This document shows positions 20,620-31,203 of a stretch of 64,000 nucleotides of DNA, piece after piece. The stretch's first letter is position 1, and every line of letters begins with the position of its first letter. Source of the stretch: Euglena gracilis (lineage: Eukaryota; Euglenida; Euglenophyceae; Euglenales); NCBI GenBank assembly GCA_039621445.1, contig CP154956.1, forward strand, positions 2,641,873 through 2,705,872, read 5' to 3'. The notes beneath the pieces were generated by a model, which saw nothing but the letters and a program-made list of their open reading frames with translations, did not search any database and was not told the DNA's origin. Made by a program: the position numbers and the translations under genes.

Positions 20620-21196
20620 CCAGGGCGGTGACGTTGCGGCTGTAGCTGGGCTTGGCGGGGTCCGTGCCCCACCGCAGCCAGCAGAAGTTGTCCAGCCACA
20701 GCACGCACTGGTGGCCGTCCAATGCCCGCAGCACCGCGTCCCGGGCCCTTCGCGCCCGCTCCCGCACCAGCTCCTCCGTGGGGCCCACCAGACCGGCGTG
20801 CCGCAGCAGCCGACGGGTAGCGCGGGGCAGGTCCTGCAGCGTCTGCTGCGCCGGGGCGGGGGCCAGGGCGGCCGCCGGCGTGACCAGCTCACCGAAAGGC
20901 ACGGCCTGCCGTCGCAGCGTCCTCCACAGCGCCAGCAGCCCGTCGGTGAAGCGGGCCATCCACATCGGCCGTTCGGACGGGGGCCGGGTGTACTCCCGCC
21001 GCACCTCGCGCAGGCTGCGACGGGACCGGCGGTTGGCCCTGACGGCCAGGCCCGTCTCCACCAGGTTGAGGGCTCCCGGGTGACCCCTTCGGAGAGCGTC
21101 CTCCAGGATCGCCCAACCATCGGCCGGGGGGACACCGGCCAGGTACCCCCGCAGCTGGTCCAGCTGCAACACCAACGTCTCAGACGTGGAGGCCAT
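20620..21196 (-). CDS. Large minus-strand gene, exon with W-L-D-N motif
   Basis: A possible start ATG lies at 21196-21194, though it may only be an internal Met. The frame encodes MASTSETLVLQLDQLRGYLA, helical Arg-rich text, then HQCVLWLDNFCWLRWGTDP and NVTALG before a GT. A strand ending in D-N followed by a short N-x-T-A segment is typical of the same transposon-like proteins suggested by the next exon, where acidic residues might be catalytic. The intron to 19835 carries a TA-flanked miniature element (19871-20263) and palindromes at 20302, 20337 and 20532. Confidence 0.58.
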
Positions 21197-21416
21197 TTTT
21201 TGTTGTTGCACAGTCTGAGACAACGGAGGTGGGCGTGTGCGGATTACCACACAACAAGGGGGATGTGCGTAATTGAGTGAGTACACAATGTACACAGATC
21301 TACTGTACACGATCAACAGTACCGGAGGGATTAAAATACCGCGCTGCATTAATTACCGAATGGATTAATTCCGCTCACTGGGCGAGTTTCTATAACTGGC
21401 GATCTGGGCATCTTTC

Positions 21417-21872
21417 TACAGGGGGGGGGAAATGTGTTTCGCATTTTTTCGCATTTTTGCGCATTTTTTGCGCATTTTTTCAAATTTTTTCGCATTTTTT
21501 TGCGCATTTTTTCTTTTTTTTTCAGCGCATTTTTTTGCTTTTTGGCACATTTCTTTGTGATTTTCCAAAATTTTCGCATTTTTTGACCATTTTTGCAATT
21601 TTTTTTGCAAAAATTTGAAATTTTCGACTCTTTTTGAAACTTACATTTTCCTCATTATTCTACATAATTTCTTCAAATTTGGTGCCATTTTTGCATGTTT
21701 TTGGGTAATTTTTGCATTTTCGTGATTTTTGCGCATTTTTTTGCGCATTTTTTTTCGGATTTTGCACATTTTTGCGCATTTTTTCCAAAAATGCGCATTT
21801 TTTTGCGCATTTTTTTGCGCATTTTTGCGCATTTTTTCCGAGGCCGGGCGAGCGCATTTCCCCCCCCCCCTG
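21417..21872. mobile_element. GCGCATTTTT-rich element with GGAAATG/CATTTCC ends
   Basis: It begins G-run-AAATGTG and ends CGCATTTC-C-run, inverted ends around a core of TTTTTGCGCA repeats. A relative spans about 42600-43015 (TTTCGCATTTTTT... CCAAGGCCAGACAAGGGCATCTCC), and a shorter one lies near 63600-63700. Confidence 0.5.
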
Positions 21873-22184
21873 CTTTCTGGCACGGCGGCCGGAATTAGGT
21901 TCAGGCAAAAATTAATCTGGATCGCGGAGTGAGTTTTTTTCGTCTCACAGACGGACGATCAGGCGTCTGGCAGGCTTTATTAAAGAGCGGTATTAATCCC
22001 TTCGACATTATTACCGAGCGGTATTTTCATCCCCCCGGTATTAGAAGTGAATGGACAAAGACCACTCATGTGCGTACAGATTTGACAGTGTTTCGCTCGT
22101 GTGACTGCGCTCAAACAATGACATCGTATTGACCAGCGTTCAGTGCTTTACATGGGAATCCGCACAACGCTGCATTGGTTGGGT

Positions 22185-22867
22185 CAGGGTTTCCCACTGA
22201 TTCGTACACGAATAAGTACGAATAAGTACAAATAAGTACGAATGAAAAATTCCCCAGTTACGAATAAGTACGAATTGCCAAGTGGAAAAGGTATAATTTT
22301 CTACACCATTGCACTGACTTGAAGGGCCCTCACACTTCTCTGTATGTGATGCATATCTTACGCTGCAGGATGCCTCATGTCCTCTTTTCCCTCCGAAAAT
22401 GGTGCAGCTGCCACTCGGAGTCCTGCATGTTTTGCAATGGTGACTGCGAAGAACGCTTTGCACACCATTGAACAATTTGCTCGTTTCATCTTGAGTATTT
22501 GTTCGTGCATGGCATGCTGGACAACATCAGCCGCAAAGAAAGAATGTGTTTTTCCTGTGCTGTTTTGTATTTTTTTTCTCACAGCGATTGTTTTCACAAA
22601 TTTCGCCAGAATGAGTTCGTCACTTAGATAGTTTCTCAAGTGAATGAGCTGTTTTCCTTGCTTTTTCCGGTTTGTGAATGAGCGTTTTCCCGGTTTCAGA
22701 ACGTTGAAGATGTGCTCAAGGAAGCATACCAAATGGTCACCTATTGCTGTACATGGCCCTTTTTTGAAGTACGAATAAGTACGAATAAGTACGAATAAGT
22801 ACGAATAAGTACAAATAAGTACGAATGGGCTCGGGAGTCCCCAAGTACGAATCGGTGGGAAACCCTG
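22185..22867. mobile_element. CAGGG-ended element with ACGAATAAGT subterminal repeats
   Basis: The left end CAGGGTTTCCCACTGATTCG and the right end CGAATCGGTGGGAAACCCTG are inverted. Subterminal ACGAATAAGT units occur several times at each side (22207-22275, 22768-22850). TTGGG flanks both ends, but an exact 8-bp duplication is not clear. It encloses the 124-codon ORF. Confidence 0.7.
22358..22732 (-). CDS. 124-codon ORF carried in a repeat-ended element
   Basis: The frame from ATG to stop encodes MVCFLEHIFNVLKPGKRSFT, ...LRNYLSDELILAKFVKTIAV..., ...FAADVVQHAMHEQILKMKRA.... It is basic and helical, with A/T-richer codons than the flanking exons. It lies wholly inside the 683-bp element at 22185-22867. 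It could be a captured gene fragment or a remnant of a transposase. I do not recognise it. Confidence 0.4.
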   Translation of the reverse strand: MVCFLEHIFNVLKPGKRSFTNRKKQGKQLIHLRNYLSDELILAKFVKTIAVRKKIQNSTGKTHSFFAADVVQHAMHEQILKMKRANCSMVCKAFFAVTIAKHAGLRVAAAPFSEGKEDMRHPAA

Positions 22868-22959
22868 ATTGGGTTTTATTCAAATCAGTCAGTCACCATA
22901 CCATACCGTACCACACTGTACCATACCATACACACAGAACCACCGTAGACCTCCTCTAC

Positions 22960-25344
22960 GCGGGTTTCCGCACAACCGGTGGTAACATCACAATGACCTG
23001 TTCTTCCTCGTTAGTTCCTCATTTCAAAACTGTTAGTTTGCTTCTGAGCTTGTGCACGGGTTCCCGTGTAAACCGTGGAGTGCTGCTGTTCAGAGTACTC
23101 AAATTTGAATCTGACGGGGGCAACGTGGAACGGAGTGGTTCGTATGGCGCAATTCAGAGTGCGATTCCAGGTAAGATGGCCCTCCAAAACCGAAGGACCT
23201 GGGACCTGTCTCGATTCAGGGTGTTTAGTGGTACAAGTGGATGTTGGAATTCACGCGATTTCTACCCCCTCGTGAACGGAATGTACCACTGCGACGTAAC
23301 CCCTGGGAAAACACCGTGGTCTGGGGGGGGACTGCGGTTTGTGCGGTTTCCCGCACAAACCGCCGCTCCACGTCGTAGAAAGTGGCCTGTTTTGGGTGGT
23401 GCTGAGGGAGCAGCAGTCCACCCTACGTATTTGTCTCGCGAACCAAACAGGAACGGTAAACCAGTCGTGTACCACCAATCACCCTCAGTCGCGAAAGGGT
23501 CCCAGGTAATCGTGTCCGGGAGGGGTGTATAGCACGCAATCGTGCGACCCAGTTGGGCGTATACACCGGGTCTCCTCGGTGGCCTGTACTAACCCCCTCG
23601 GGGGCACACTGAACTGCTGCCAGCCTCCGCTTCGTTTATCCTCACTCATACCATCAGAACCACTCACACCACCAGAAAGGAAAATAAAAAAGAGAGAGCA
23701 ACGACAAAGAAACGGACGCCGTGTACATGCACACAGCCTGAGCGGATATCCGCGCACTCACTCGTCCGTAATAAAAAGTAGGCAAGTGACCGCACCGGCC
23801 GGGGAACCAGTGGCGTTGCCCGCTGGGGTGGGCGGTCCCAGGGAGCTCGGCCACAAGAGGCCGTTACAGCCACTTGCCCAGCATCTCTCTCTGGAGATCG
23901 CACTTGGACTGTATAACTTTCGCGAAACCACTGTTGGTGGTCACGCCGGCGGTTACACCAAACGAAGGCCTCGCGATTCAGATCCTGCACAAAAGCGAAG
24001 GGGGCAGATGGCTGGCATCCGTGCAGTGCATGAGCGTTACGCCTCGTGCAATGGTCTCTTCTTGTACGCGGAAACCCGCACACACCATCGGCATCCACGT
24101 GCGACCACTGCACACACAGCCTCTCTCTCTCTCGACAGCCCTCAACGCACGCCCTCAGAAAAACTGGTCCCCTACGCATTCCGGTCGCGAGTATTTGTGT
24201 ACCACCAAACGTCCAGAACGCGAACCACAAACACCCAGGTTGAATTTTCCTACCCAGTCGGTCGGGGGAGTCCGGGACGGGCGTCGTCGCCCCGGCTGCG
24301 TTGGTCCACAAACACCGCAACCGCACCTCCGTTGGGCAGGTCTGGGCAACCTGCCCCGGCGGTGCGGAGAGGTCAAAGGACCACCCGGGCTCCTCACTGT
24401 CTTTTTATCCACGCAGTTGGTACACTCGTGATGTGTTGTGCGGGAATCCGCACAACACATCACCTCTTCTTTCCAGCATCACACAGACGTTTGTACATTT
24501 GTACCTTTGGTAACTCGCACACCCACACCCCCCTCCCTTCTGTAGCAACAACACGTCTTCACATCGTTTCGCGACAACCCATCACCGCAGTCGCGGAGAG
24601 ACGTACGTTAACACCGTCCACGTGCCGTTTCGTTCCTTTCAGGCCGGGGAGTTACACAGGCAGGCTCGCCGGGGAGGACCGCCCCCTCTTTCAGGGGGAT
24701 GCAACGTTGGCCCACCACCACACCCGGCGGACACACACACACACACACCAGATCCCCCCGTCACCGGCCACGGCTGGGCCACCGTCCCGGTAATGGCCAG
24801 GGCAACGGATGTGTCGGGGTGTGTCGGGGGGGGGGGGGTGGACGCTGTCCCCCGGTCCACCCCGGCCTCCCCACCATTTTATCTACACCTTGAGTAAACG
24901 CATCTGTCCTCTCACGGAATCTGGCCCGCACACCCACCATAACGTTTCGTTGTGTTGTGTGGATTCCCGCCTAACACCAAATACATGTGTCCTGTCCTTC
25001 AGAGGTTATACGGGTTACCGCCTGGACTTCATAAATACAACTACGCTCTCTTTACGCGCTTATCCGCCTAAACCACACGTCACAGTTTTCCTTTGCATCG
25101 CATCAAACACCCAACACCTCCCTGTATCGCACGTCGTCGTGTTTGTTTTGTGCGGTAATCCGCACACACTTACATTGTACACCTCACCCCACACACTGTG
25201 TCAAAACAGACATGCCACCAATACACACCCACGCATCACACCCGTTACAATACAGTGCTTTTCTGGTGCCCGTAGCAGCACTGTCAATACCCCTGTTTTT
25301 GTGTGCGTCCACACGCAGGTAGGATACATTGTGCGGAATACCGC
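22960..25344. repeat. GCGG-N4-CCGC palindrome cluster 4 (densest)
   Basis: Cores start at 22960, 23056, 23343, 23742, 24068, 24440, 24959, 25010, 25152 and 25333, plus a weak copy at 25056: about one per 230 bp. The copy at 24431-24460 has perfect 13-bp arms around a GAAT loop. The copy at 23056 is ACGG with CCGT, a paired change in both arms. Confidence 0.8.
23361..23583 (-). CDS. Upstream minus-strand exon without an internal start codon
   Basis: Between acceptor GTTAGTACAG and donor GGCG/GTTTGT, the minus frame reads VYAQLGRTIACYTPLPDTIT, then WDPFATEGDWWYTTGLPFLF and GSRDKYVGWTAAPSAPPKTG. The aromatic-rich globular composition is convincing. The donor lies four bases upstream of the perfect palindrome at 23341-23356. 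It probably belongs to the 5' part of the large minus-strand gene. A further candidate around 23880-23975 encodes TAGVTTNSGFAKVIQSKCDL. Confidence 0.5.
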
Positions 25345-25489
25345 TCAAAACCACTTTCGGAAAATTTTGGCCCAAAGCTGCCACACACCCCTCTGAACCT
25401 AAAATTTTGTGCCCTTTTAGGGGGGTTTTAAAACAGCCAAAAAACGTCAAAAAAACGCAAAAATCGGTTGGGCAATTCGCGCCGCCTAA

Positions 25490-27730
25490 GCCGGCTGGAC
25501 CCCCCCCCCTGGACCCCACCCCCCTGGGGGGGTCCAGCCAGCCAGTTGGCCTGTGAGACCCCCCACCCACAAGAGGGCCCTTAAGAAAACCTCTGGTGCG
25601 CGTGCGTGCTTGTTGCCTATTTCATTCTGAAGGTTTTATTTTTTGCGTCTCTGTTCTGTTCAGCAACCAAGCCCAAAAATTTAGCGGCCGATTGACAACC
25701 AAAGTCAAGCAACTCTTTGAAAACGCAGACAAAAATATCAGGAAATTCAGGAGGTATCTGAATTCGAAGTACACATATCAACCAACGTCAGCCCTTTTCT
25801 CATTTTGAGGGCTCACTACAGACAAAATAAATCACATAGACGTGTTGACAAGCAAATGTCCAAGAAAGTCCTTTGGGGCAAAGGATGTGGACCCGTTCAG
25901 AATATTCTATAATGGAAGAAAGTTTCCACCTTGTAGTTCAAAGACAGAAGCAGGGTACAAAGAGAGACAGAATGCTGACCAATAAGCCTTGGAGTTGGGG
26001 TGCCAAGGACATGGGGTGGGGACTGTGTGTTGAAATGGAATTCAAATGGAAATTCAAATGGAAATGTGTGTTGAAATGGAATGGAATGGAAAAAAACATC
26101 AAATCTGCCATAAATCACTAGCATGTAAATGAAATTTTCACCTTTCGAAGTGTTTCTTCACAACTTTTGTTTTGTTTTGCTTTTGTTTCTTTCACAGCTT
26201 TCGAAGTGTTGTGTCAATTTGCACAAAGTATTCTGGAACCTTTCCTTGATGACAACACAATGAAAACGCAGTGCAATCGGATTCTATTCGAGGTGAACCC
26301 AAAAAAATAGTAATCAAAAGGCAAAGCATCACACACATCTGGACTCAAGAATCCTTTCCACCCCCAGGGCAGCAAAAGGGACAGGGAATTTCTTTAAATA
26401 ATATTTTGTATTCCTCCTCTTGAGGACCGCCCTTGAGCCAAAGGGCCGGTCTAGCACAGGTCTGGCACGAGGGACCAGGCTTCTGCTTAAGGGACTGCAG
26501 TTGCAGCTAGTCCAAATTTGGCTAGTGGGATTTCTAGCAGGGCTAGCTAGTGGAAAATTATTTTTCCAGTGACCGCCGAAAAAAATTTTGGGACCCCCCC
26601 CCAAAATGGCCAAAAATGCCCGGTTTTGGCCATTTTTGGGAATTTTTGGAACAAAATCAGCCAAAAACTATTAAAAACCTCATTTCCACTCGGCGCGCAG
26701 CGCCGGGTGGATTTTTTTTTCCAGTTGGGGGGACCCCGGACCCCCCCCTCCCCCCCGGGGGGGAGGGGGGGTCTAGCTAGTCCATTTTTTCTAGTGTATA
26801 GCCGATTGGCTAGCCAGTACTCCGGGGGTCCTTAAGCAAAAGCCTGGAGGGGACAGAACTTAGAAAAATCAAAAATTCATTTCTTAATGTTTTTTTTGTG
26901 GATGGACGATGATCTAAGGAATGGAGAAATCAAGATTTACTCCTACTGCATCTGTTTTTTTTCCCTTCTGGTTTCTGTCCATTTTTTTTGTGGATTTTTT
27001 GCTGATTTTCTCTAGATTGGCAGATAATTTTTATTGAAGGACTGGACGTAAAAAAACCTGTTTTTTAAAAAGGCTTTGTGGTGGATTTTTGTGGATTTTT
27101 TTTGTGCGGTGGATTTATTTGTGGATTTGAGGCTTTTGCGTTCCATGTCAATTGTCCCTGTCCCTTGTCCTTTGCACCCCAAGGCCAAGGCCCTCAGAGG
27201 CCTTCCCACTTTTTTCTTTTGGCTAGAATAGGCAAATTAGCAGCCAAGAAAGTCCTTCGGGGCAACTTCTGTTTCATCTGCTCTGGATTTATTGAGAATG
27301 TTCTTGCTGTTTGGTCACATTTGAGCAAGCCCTGAGGAATATGAGCCCCCCCGGTTGAATTGGTTGAACCCAATGTTGATCAACAGGTGATTTGAATGAT
27401 TGGTTCCATCCAAGCCTCGCCGGTCGGTCTGTGGTAGTTTTGTAATTTTGGGGTTTGGATACGTTTTCTGAATCCATCCATCTTTGAATCCGTCCATTCC
27501 GATGGGTCTTGCAGAACAGGGTCATTGCCACGGTTTAAGGCACGACAGCGTGTTGAAACGGAAGTCAAAAGCATCAAATCTGCCATAAATCACTAGTTCA
27601 AGGCTCATTTTGTTTGATGATTATTTATTTGAAATCAGAAGAAAAACGTTAACATTGTCGACGTTCCAGCTATTTTTGCGAACGGCCATTTTGATCTGCG
27701 AAGAACCGAAGACACGGTTCGTCCCCCACA
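25490..27730. other. Intronic DNA with one miniature element
   Basis: Apart from the element at 26476-26846 there is moderately A/T-rich, unique sequence and a GAAATGGAATT-type local repeat (26030-26090). No exon seen. Confidence 0.5.
26476..26846. mobile_element. hAT-like miniature element, imperfect TSD
   Basis: CAGGCTTCTGCTTAAGGG on the left and CCTTAAGCAAAAGCCTG on the right are inverted. The flanking octamers CGAGGGAC and GAGGGGAC are similar but not identical. Same internal blocks as the 45235 element, with a GGCGCGCAGCGCC hairpin. Confidence 0.72.
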
Positions 27731-27731
27731 G

Positions 27732-27866
27732 GTGCAGGGGAACATCGACGCCATCCTGGGGGACCAGGTGCTGGTCACGTACAACGCCCACTTCCACTGC
27801 TCCGACCCGCCCTCCGCCGCCAGCGGCGTCGCCCTGGAGCTGTTGGAGGCCACGCCTCCCGATGGC
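27732..27866 (+). CDS. Class III cyclase homology domain, second exon
   Basis: The acceptor is CCCACAG and the exon starts at GTG in phase 0. It encodes VQGNIDAILGDQVLVTYNAH, followed by FHCSDPPSAASGVALELLE. The I-x-G-D-x-x-x-x-x-[FY] segment is the second metal-binding strand of class III cyclases (the Asp of GD), and the A-rich helix after it also fits. It joins without a break to the peptide ending HSIATK at 10276. The frame stays open to a TGA at 27867; the donor is unclear, and a non-canonical GC or an indel is possible. Confidence 0.75.
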
Positions 27867-27869
27867 TGA

Positions 27870-29015
27870 TTTTCGATATTCGCATGACAATCCCCCCCCC
27901 CCTTCAGGTAATTGTCCCCTTAGTTATTTGTGCACCCCAGCCACGCTTCAGCCAGCCCATGGGGTATGGCGATGGTGTGTGCACACTGCCACGCCCCTGT
28001 GTGTCCACACAGCAGTGCCCCAGCCAGCCCTGCTGCAGGGCGCTGTGGAAAAATTGAAGCCAGTCGTATGAGAGCAAATTTTTGTGATTTCTGGCTCGTC
28101 CCGTGTGCCAAGCCAAACCCAGCCTAGGCAAGGGGGTCGGTCCATACTGGGTGGGATTTGACCCCAGTGTGCACACACCATCACCATACCCCATGAGTTG
28201 GCAGAGCTTTCGGGCTGAGAGCTGGGTATCATCCACAAAATTTGGGGTGTCCAATTAATTAATACCCCACATGCCTCATTAGTTTTGTCACATCACATCA
28301 CGTCACATCACATCACATAACATCTCATTATGTCACGTCACGTCACGTCACGTCGCATCACTGGTTCGTGTTGGGATTTGGGCAACAATGAGGCCGATTT
28401 CGTCACTAAATCAGGCCTGGATTCCAGGGGGAAAAATTCGCCGACCCAACCTCTTGACCCCAACACTGAACCTCATCCCAGGCGAAACCCTGAAGCCATA
28501 CGCCGAACAGCACATTTGTCGACAGGAGAGAGACCCCCCCCCCCCACGTTTCACTGCTGGGACCCCCCTCCGGGGTCGCAATGATGCATGCATTCCTCCA
28601 GCTGTTGCGAGTCACGATGGAGATCCTTTTTCTCAATGAATCAACCCTTTTCCGTCAACTTTTTTTGGTGTTGGGGAGGTATATGCCCTCTTCGCTGCCC
28701 TAACGTGCACTGCCTCCACAAAAACTGTGGTCAAAAGCCCCAGAATTGGACCCACAACAGAACTCAATTTGATGGCCCGCCCCCACGTGGCCACCTCAGG
28801 CCCGGTGGGCAATCTTGTGCCAAAGGCTCAGTCCCAGAATTCGAAAAAAGGGGGGTGTCCCTGCTTTAGGTGGGCAATCAACCGAGGGGAATGATTTGGG
28901 GGTCCATATTTTGCATTTTGAATTTGAATTTGGGTATATGTATGTACATATAATTTTAATTCCAATATTTGACTTTTAATATTTTCTCGGTTGGCTCGAA
29001 GAGGGTCTCATTTTC
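27870..29015. other. Intronic DNA, no gene seen
   Basis: It contains imperfect repeats of CACATCA/CGTCA at about 28285-28350 and otherwise unique sequence. I see no exon. Confidence 0.5.
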
Positions 29016-29017
29016 AG

Positions 29018-29159
29018 GGGTGTTTCCGGAGGGGGCGAATGGAGGGGCGTGCTGAGGACCCTGCAGGACGACCCGACCTTCACGGGGCGGGTCCAGGTCG
29101 GCATGGCGGCCGGCCCGGTTTATGTCGGGCACCTGGGCTACGCCTCGTTTAAGGCCATG
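29018..29159 (+). CDS. Class III cyclase homology domain, third exon
   Basis: The acceptor is CATTTTCAG. The frame reads GEWRGVLRTLQDDPTFTG, then RVQVGMAAGPVYVGHLGYASF and KAM, ending at ATG before a GTGTGC donor. This corresponds to the cyclase segment with consensus v-x-V-G-x-x-x-G-x-v-x-x-G-x-x-G. A run of about nine CCTAAAATGG repeats begins just downstream. This is one of the clearest cyclase exons in the window. Confidence 0.78.
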
Positions 29160-29192
29160 GTGTGCGGAGTCGTCACCAGCAGGCACCCATAG

Positions 29193-29282
29193 CTAAAATG
29201 GCCTAAAATGGCCTAAAATGGCCTAAAATGGCCTAAAATGGCCTAAAATGGCCTAAACGGCCTAAAATGGCCTAAAATGGGA
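29193..29282. repeat. CCTAAAATGG tandem array
   Basis: About nine units of a 10-bp motif, one shortened to CCTAAACGG, starting 33 bp after the donor of the cyclase exon ending at 29159. Confidence 0.9.
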
Positions 29283-29639
29283 AAAATTCTGTTGCACAAC
29301 AATTTTTCTGTGAACAACTGAAGCCATTCAGGTAATGACTTTTGGTGTCTTTTGTTAATGTGGACGGCGAACAGTGGATTTTGTGGAGGAGTACAGCCCC
29401 ACAAGGTGCATTCTTTTTATCCCAATTAACAACGGTATCAGTTCCCAAATCCATGGTCCCCAACCTTCTTTCGGCAGCTGAATTTTGAAGGTTTGGACAG
29501 CTGTATTTTTTTTTACTCCCATGATGTCTGTTTCGCAAAATAATGAAACAGTACAAATTTGGAAGCATGGGGAAAAAGACAGGAAAAAAAGATGAAAGAC
29601 GTTGGAAAATTTTCGATTGAAGGATGTGTATGCTCATTT

Positions 29640-30650
29640 GTTAGGTACCGAGGATTCCTTGAACCGTTATTCTTTTTGTTCTACATAAAATCTACCTGAT
29701 TCTATTAATTTTACAAAAAATGTACAAGATATTATTAATATGAATAGGTTAAATATAAAAATATATTAGATTTTGAATGATTGAATTGGTACTAGAAAAT
29801 TTTACAACAAATCTATAATTAATTTGTATACTCATATTATATCTACAGTAAATAGTCAAATATACCAGATTTTGATAGATGTCAAGCATACAATCAAATA
29901 ATCTAACAAATTAATGATTCATCCGTTTATGAATAGATTATGTGTCATAAGTAGTAATTTATACCAGGTTTTGCTTATTTTCATATCCCTTTCATAAAGT
30001 GTAGAAATTAATTTTATATTATGTTTTGTCACACTGTCCATAGTATTATATATATGTATATATACATATATATAGATATATATGTATATATATATACGTA
30101 TATATACGTATATAATATATATACATATATATATAATATATATATATATAAATATTTGGGTGTACTTTATATATTAAAGCCAGTATTCCAAATGATAACG
30201 AACTTATTATACTAACAAACCTCTTTAATATTTCCTACTATCATATGCCTAAATATAAGGATTTTCTAAATATTCCTCCAATCAATTTTGGAGATTTTCA
30301 AAAACCACAAATAATCACGCCGAATGATCAAATGACCTAAACAACCACAAACAATGATGAATGAGGTTATCTCCCATTTATGAACGTGTTCAGAGGGTTT
30401 TCTTTAAGTATTGCATTTCCCCAAAGGGGAAAACAAACGCGGAGAAAAGGAATTGCTCTCAGCTTTGCCTTTTGATCTCTGCCATCCTCTCTCATTTATT
30501 CCAAGAAAGGCCCAAATGGTAAAACAATGCCAACATCAAATTGAATTTTACCAGGCAACAGCATCATTTCAGAAAAATATCTTCTTTCTTCTTTATTATT
30601 TGTCCAACGTTTTTTTCCTGAAAAATTGGTGTACGCTTTGAGAAGTAATG
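29640..30650. other. A/T-rich island, no gene seen
   Basis: A stretch markedly richer in A+T than its neighbours, with TATATA runs at 30045-30155. No open frame with coding character. It lies in the intron before the exon at 30848. Confidence 0.6.
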
Positions 30651-30847
30651 CAAAAGCGAGCTTTTTATTTTATTTTACAATTTGCTCTTCGGGTCTTACC
30701 AAAGTTCGTGAACAAAATTGCAGCACATAATTGCATTGCTTGCTTACCTACAAAATGCAGGCGTGCTGTTTCAGCGATAAATCCGGCAGAAGGAGAACGA
30801 GCTGACTCCAACCTAACCCTGACCCAAACCCTAATGCCTTTCTGCAG

Positions 30848-30944
30848 GTTGCGGTAGGCGCTCCTCTGAAGGTGGCCTCCATGCTGGCCCACCTCTCTGG
30901 CTTTCATAAGCCAGTGGCACTGCTGTGCCCTGCCGTGTACCAGC
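30848..30944 (+). CDS. Class III cyclase homology domain, fourth exon (left part, interrupted)
   Basis: The acceptor is TTTCTGCAG and the phase joins cleanly to the ATG ending at 29159. It encodes VAVGAPLKVASMLAHLSGFH, then KPVALLCPAVYQ. In active enzymes this helix reads G-x-x-V-N-x-A-x-R and supplies the transition-state Asn and Arg; here those positions are K and M. The reading is cut at 30944/30945 by a miniature element, and coding resemblance resumes at 31212. Confidence 0.75.
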
Positions 30945-31203
30945 CAGGCTTGTGCTTAGTCGGGTGCGTGCTAGGGGATCCGACCCCCCCGGGGGGTAGG
31001 GGTTTCGGGGGTGCCTGCCCATAGCAGGCACCCCCCTCCGCCCTCGGGCCCCTCCCTTCGGCGCCGGGGGCCCGAAAAAGTCCATTTTCAATGAAAATTT
31101 TCTGCCCCCCCCCCCCCCCGACCCACCCCCCTTGGGGGTGTGCCTGCTAGGGGCAGGCACCCTACAACACCCCCCACCCTCCCGGTCGGTAAGCACAAGC
31201 ATG
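30945..31203. mobile_element. hAT-like miniature element inside a cyclase exon, TSD GTACCAGC
   Basis: The left end is CAGGCTTGTGCTTA and the right end TAAGCACAAGCATG. The octamer GTACCAGC is perfectly duplicated (30937-30944, 31204-31211). The duplicated octamer is coding sequence (V-Y-Q), so the element lies in an exon. It contains C/G runs and a GGCGCCGGGGG segment like its relatives. Confidence 0.85.

Larger units (their letters stand above)
19046..21250. repeat. GCGG-N4-CCGC palindrome cluster 3
   Basis: Cores start at 19046 (GTTT), 19120 (ATAA), 20302 (GTTT), 20337 (AAAC), 20532 (AAAA) and 21239 (ATTA). The first two are in the intron between the exons ending at 19205 and starting at 18972. 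The next three are in the intron between 20620 and 19835. The last lies upstream of the candidate start at 21196. Confidence 0.78.

Noticed and set aside
24431-24460. The hairpin as a bacterial-type intrinsic terminator.
   Set aside because: No T tract follows, the window is eukaryotic, and the copies lie in introns in both orientations.
13344-25344. The palindromes as a CRISPR array.
   Set aside because: Only a 12-bp core is conserved, spacing varies from under 40 bp to over 2 kb, and there are no cas genes.
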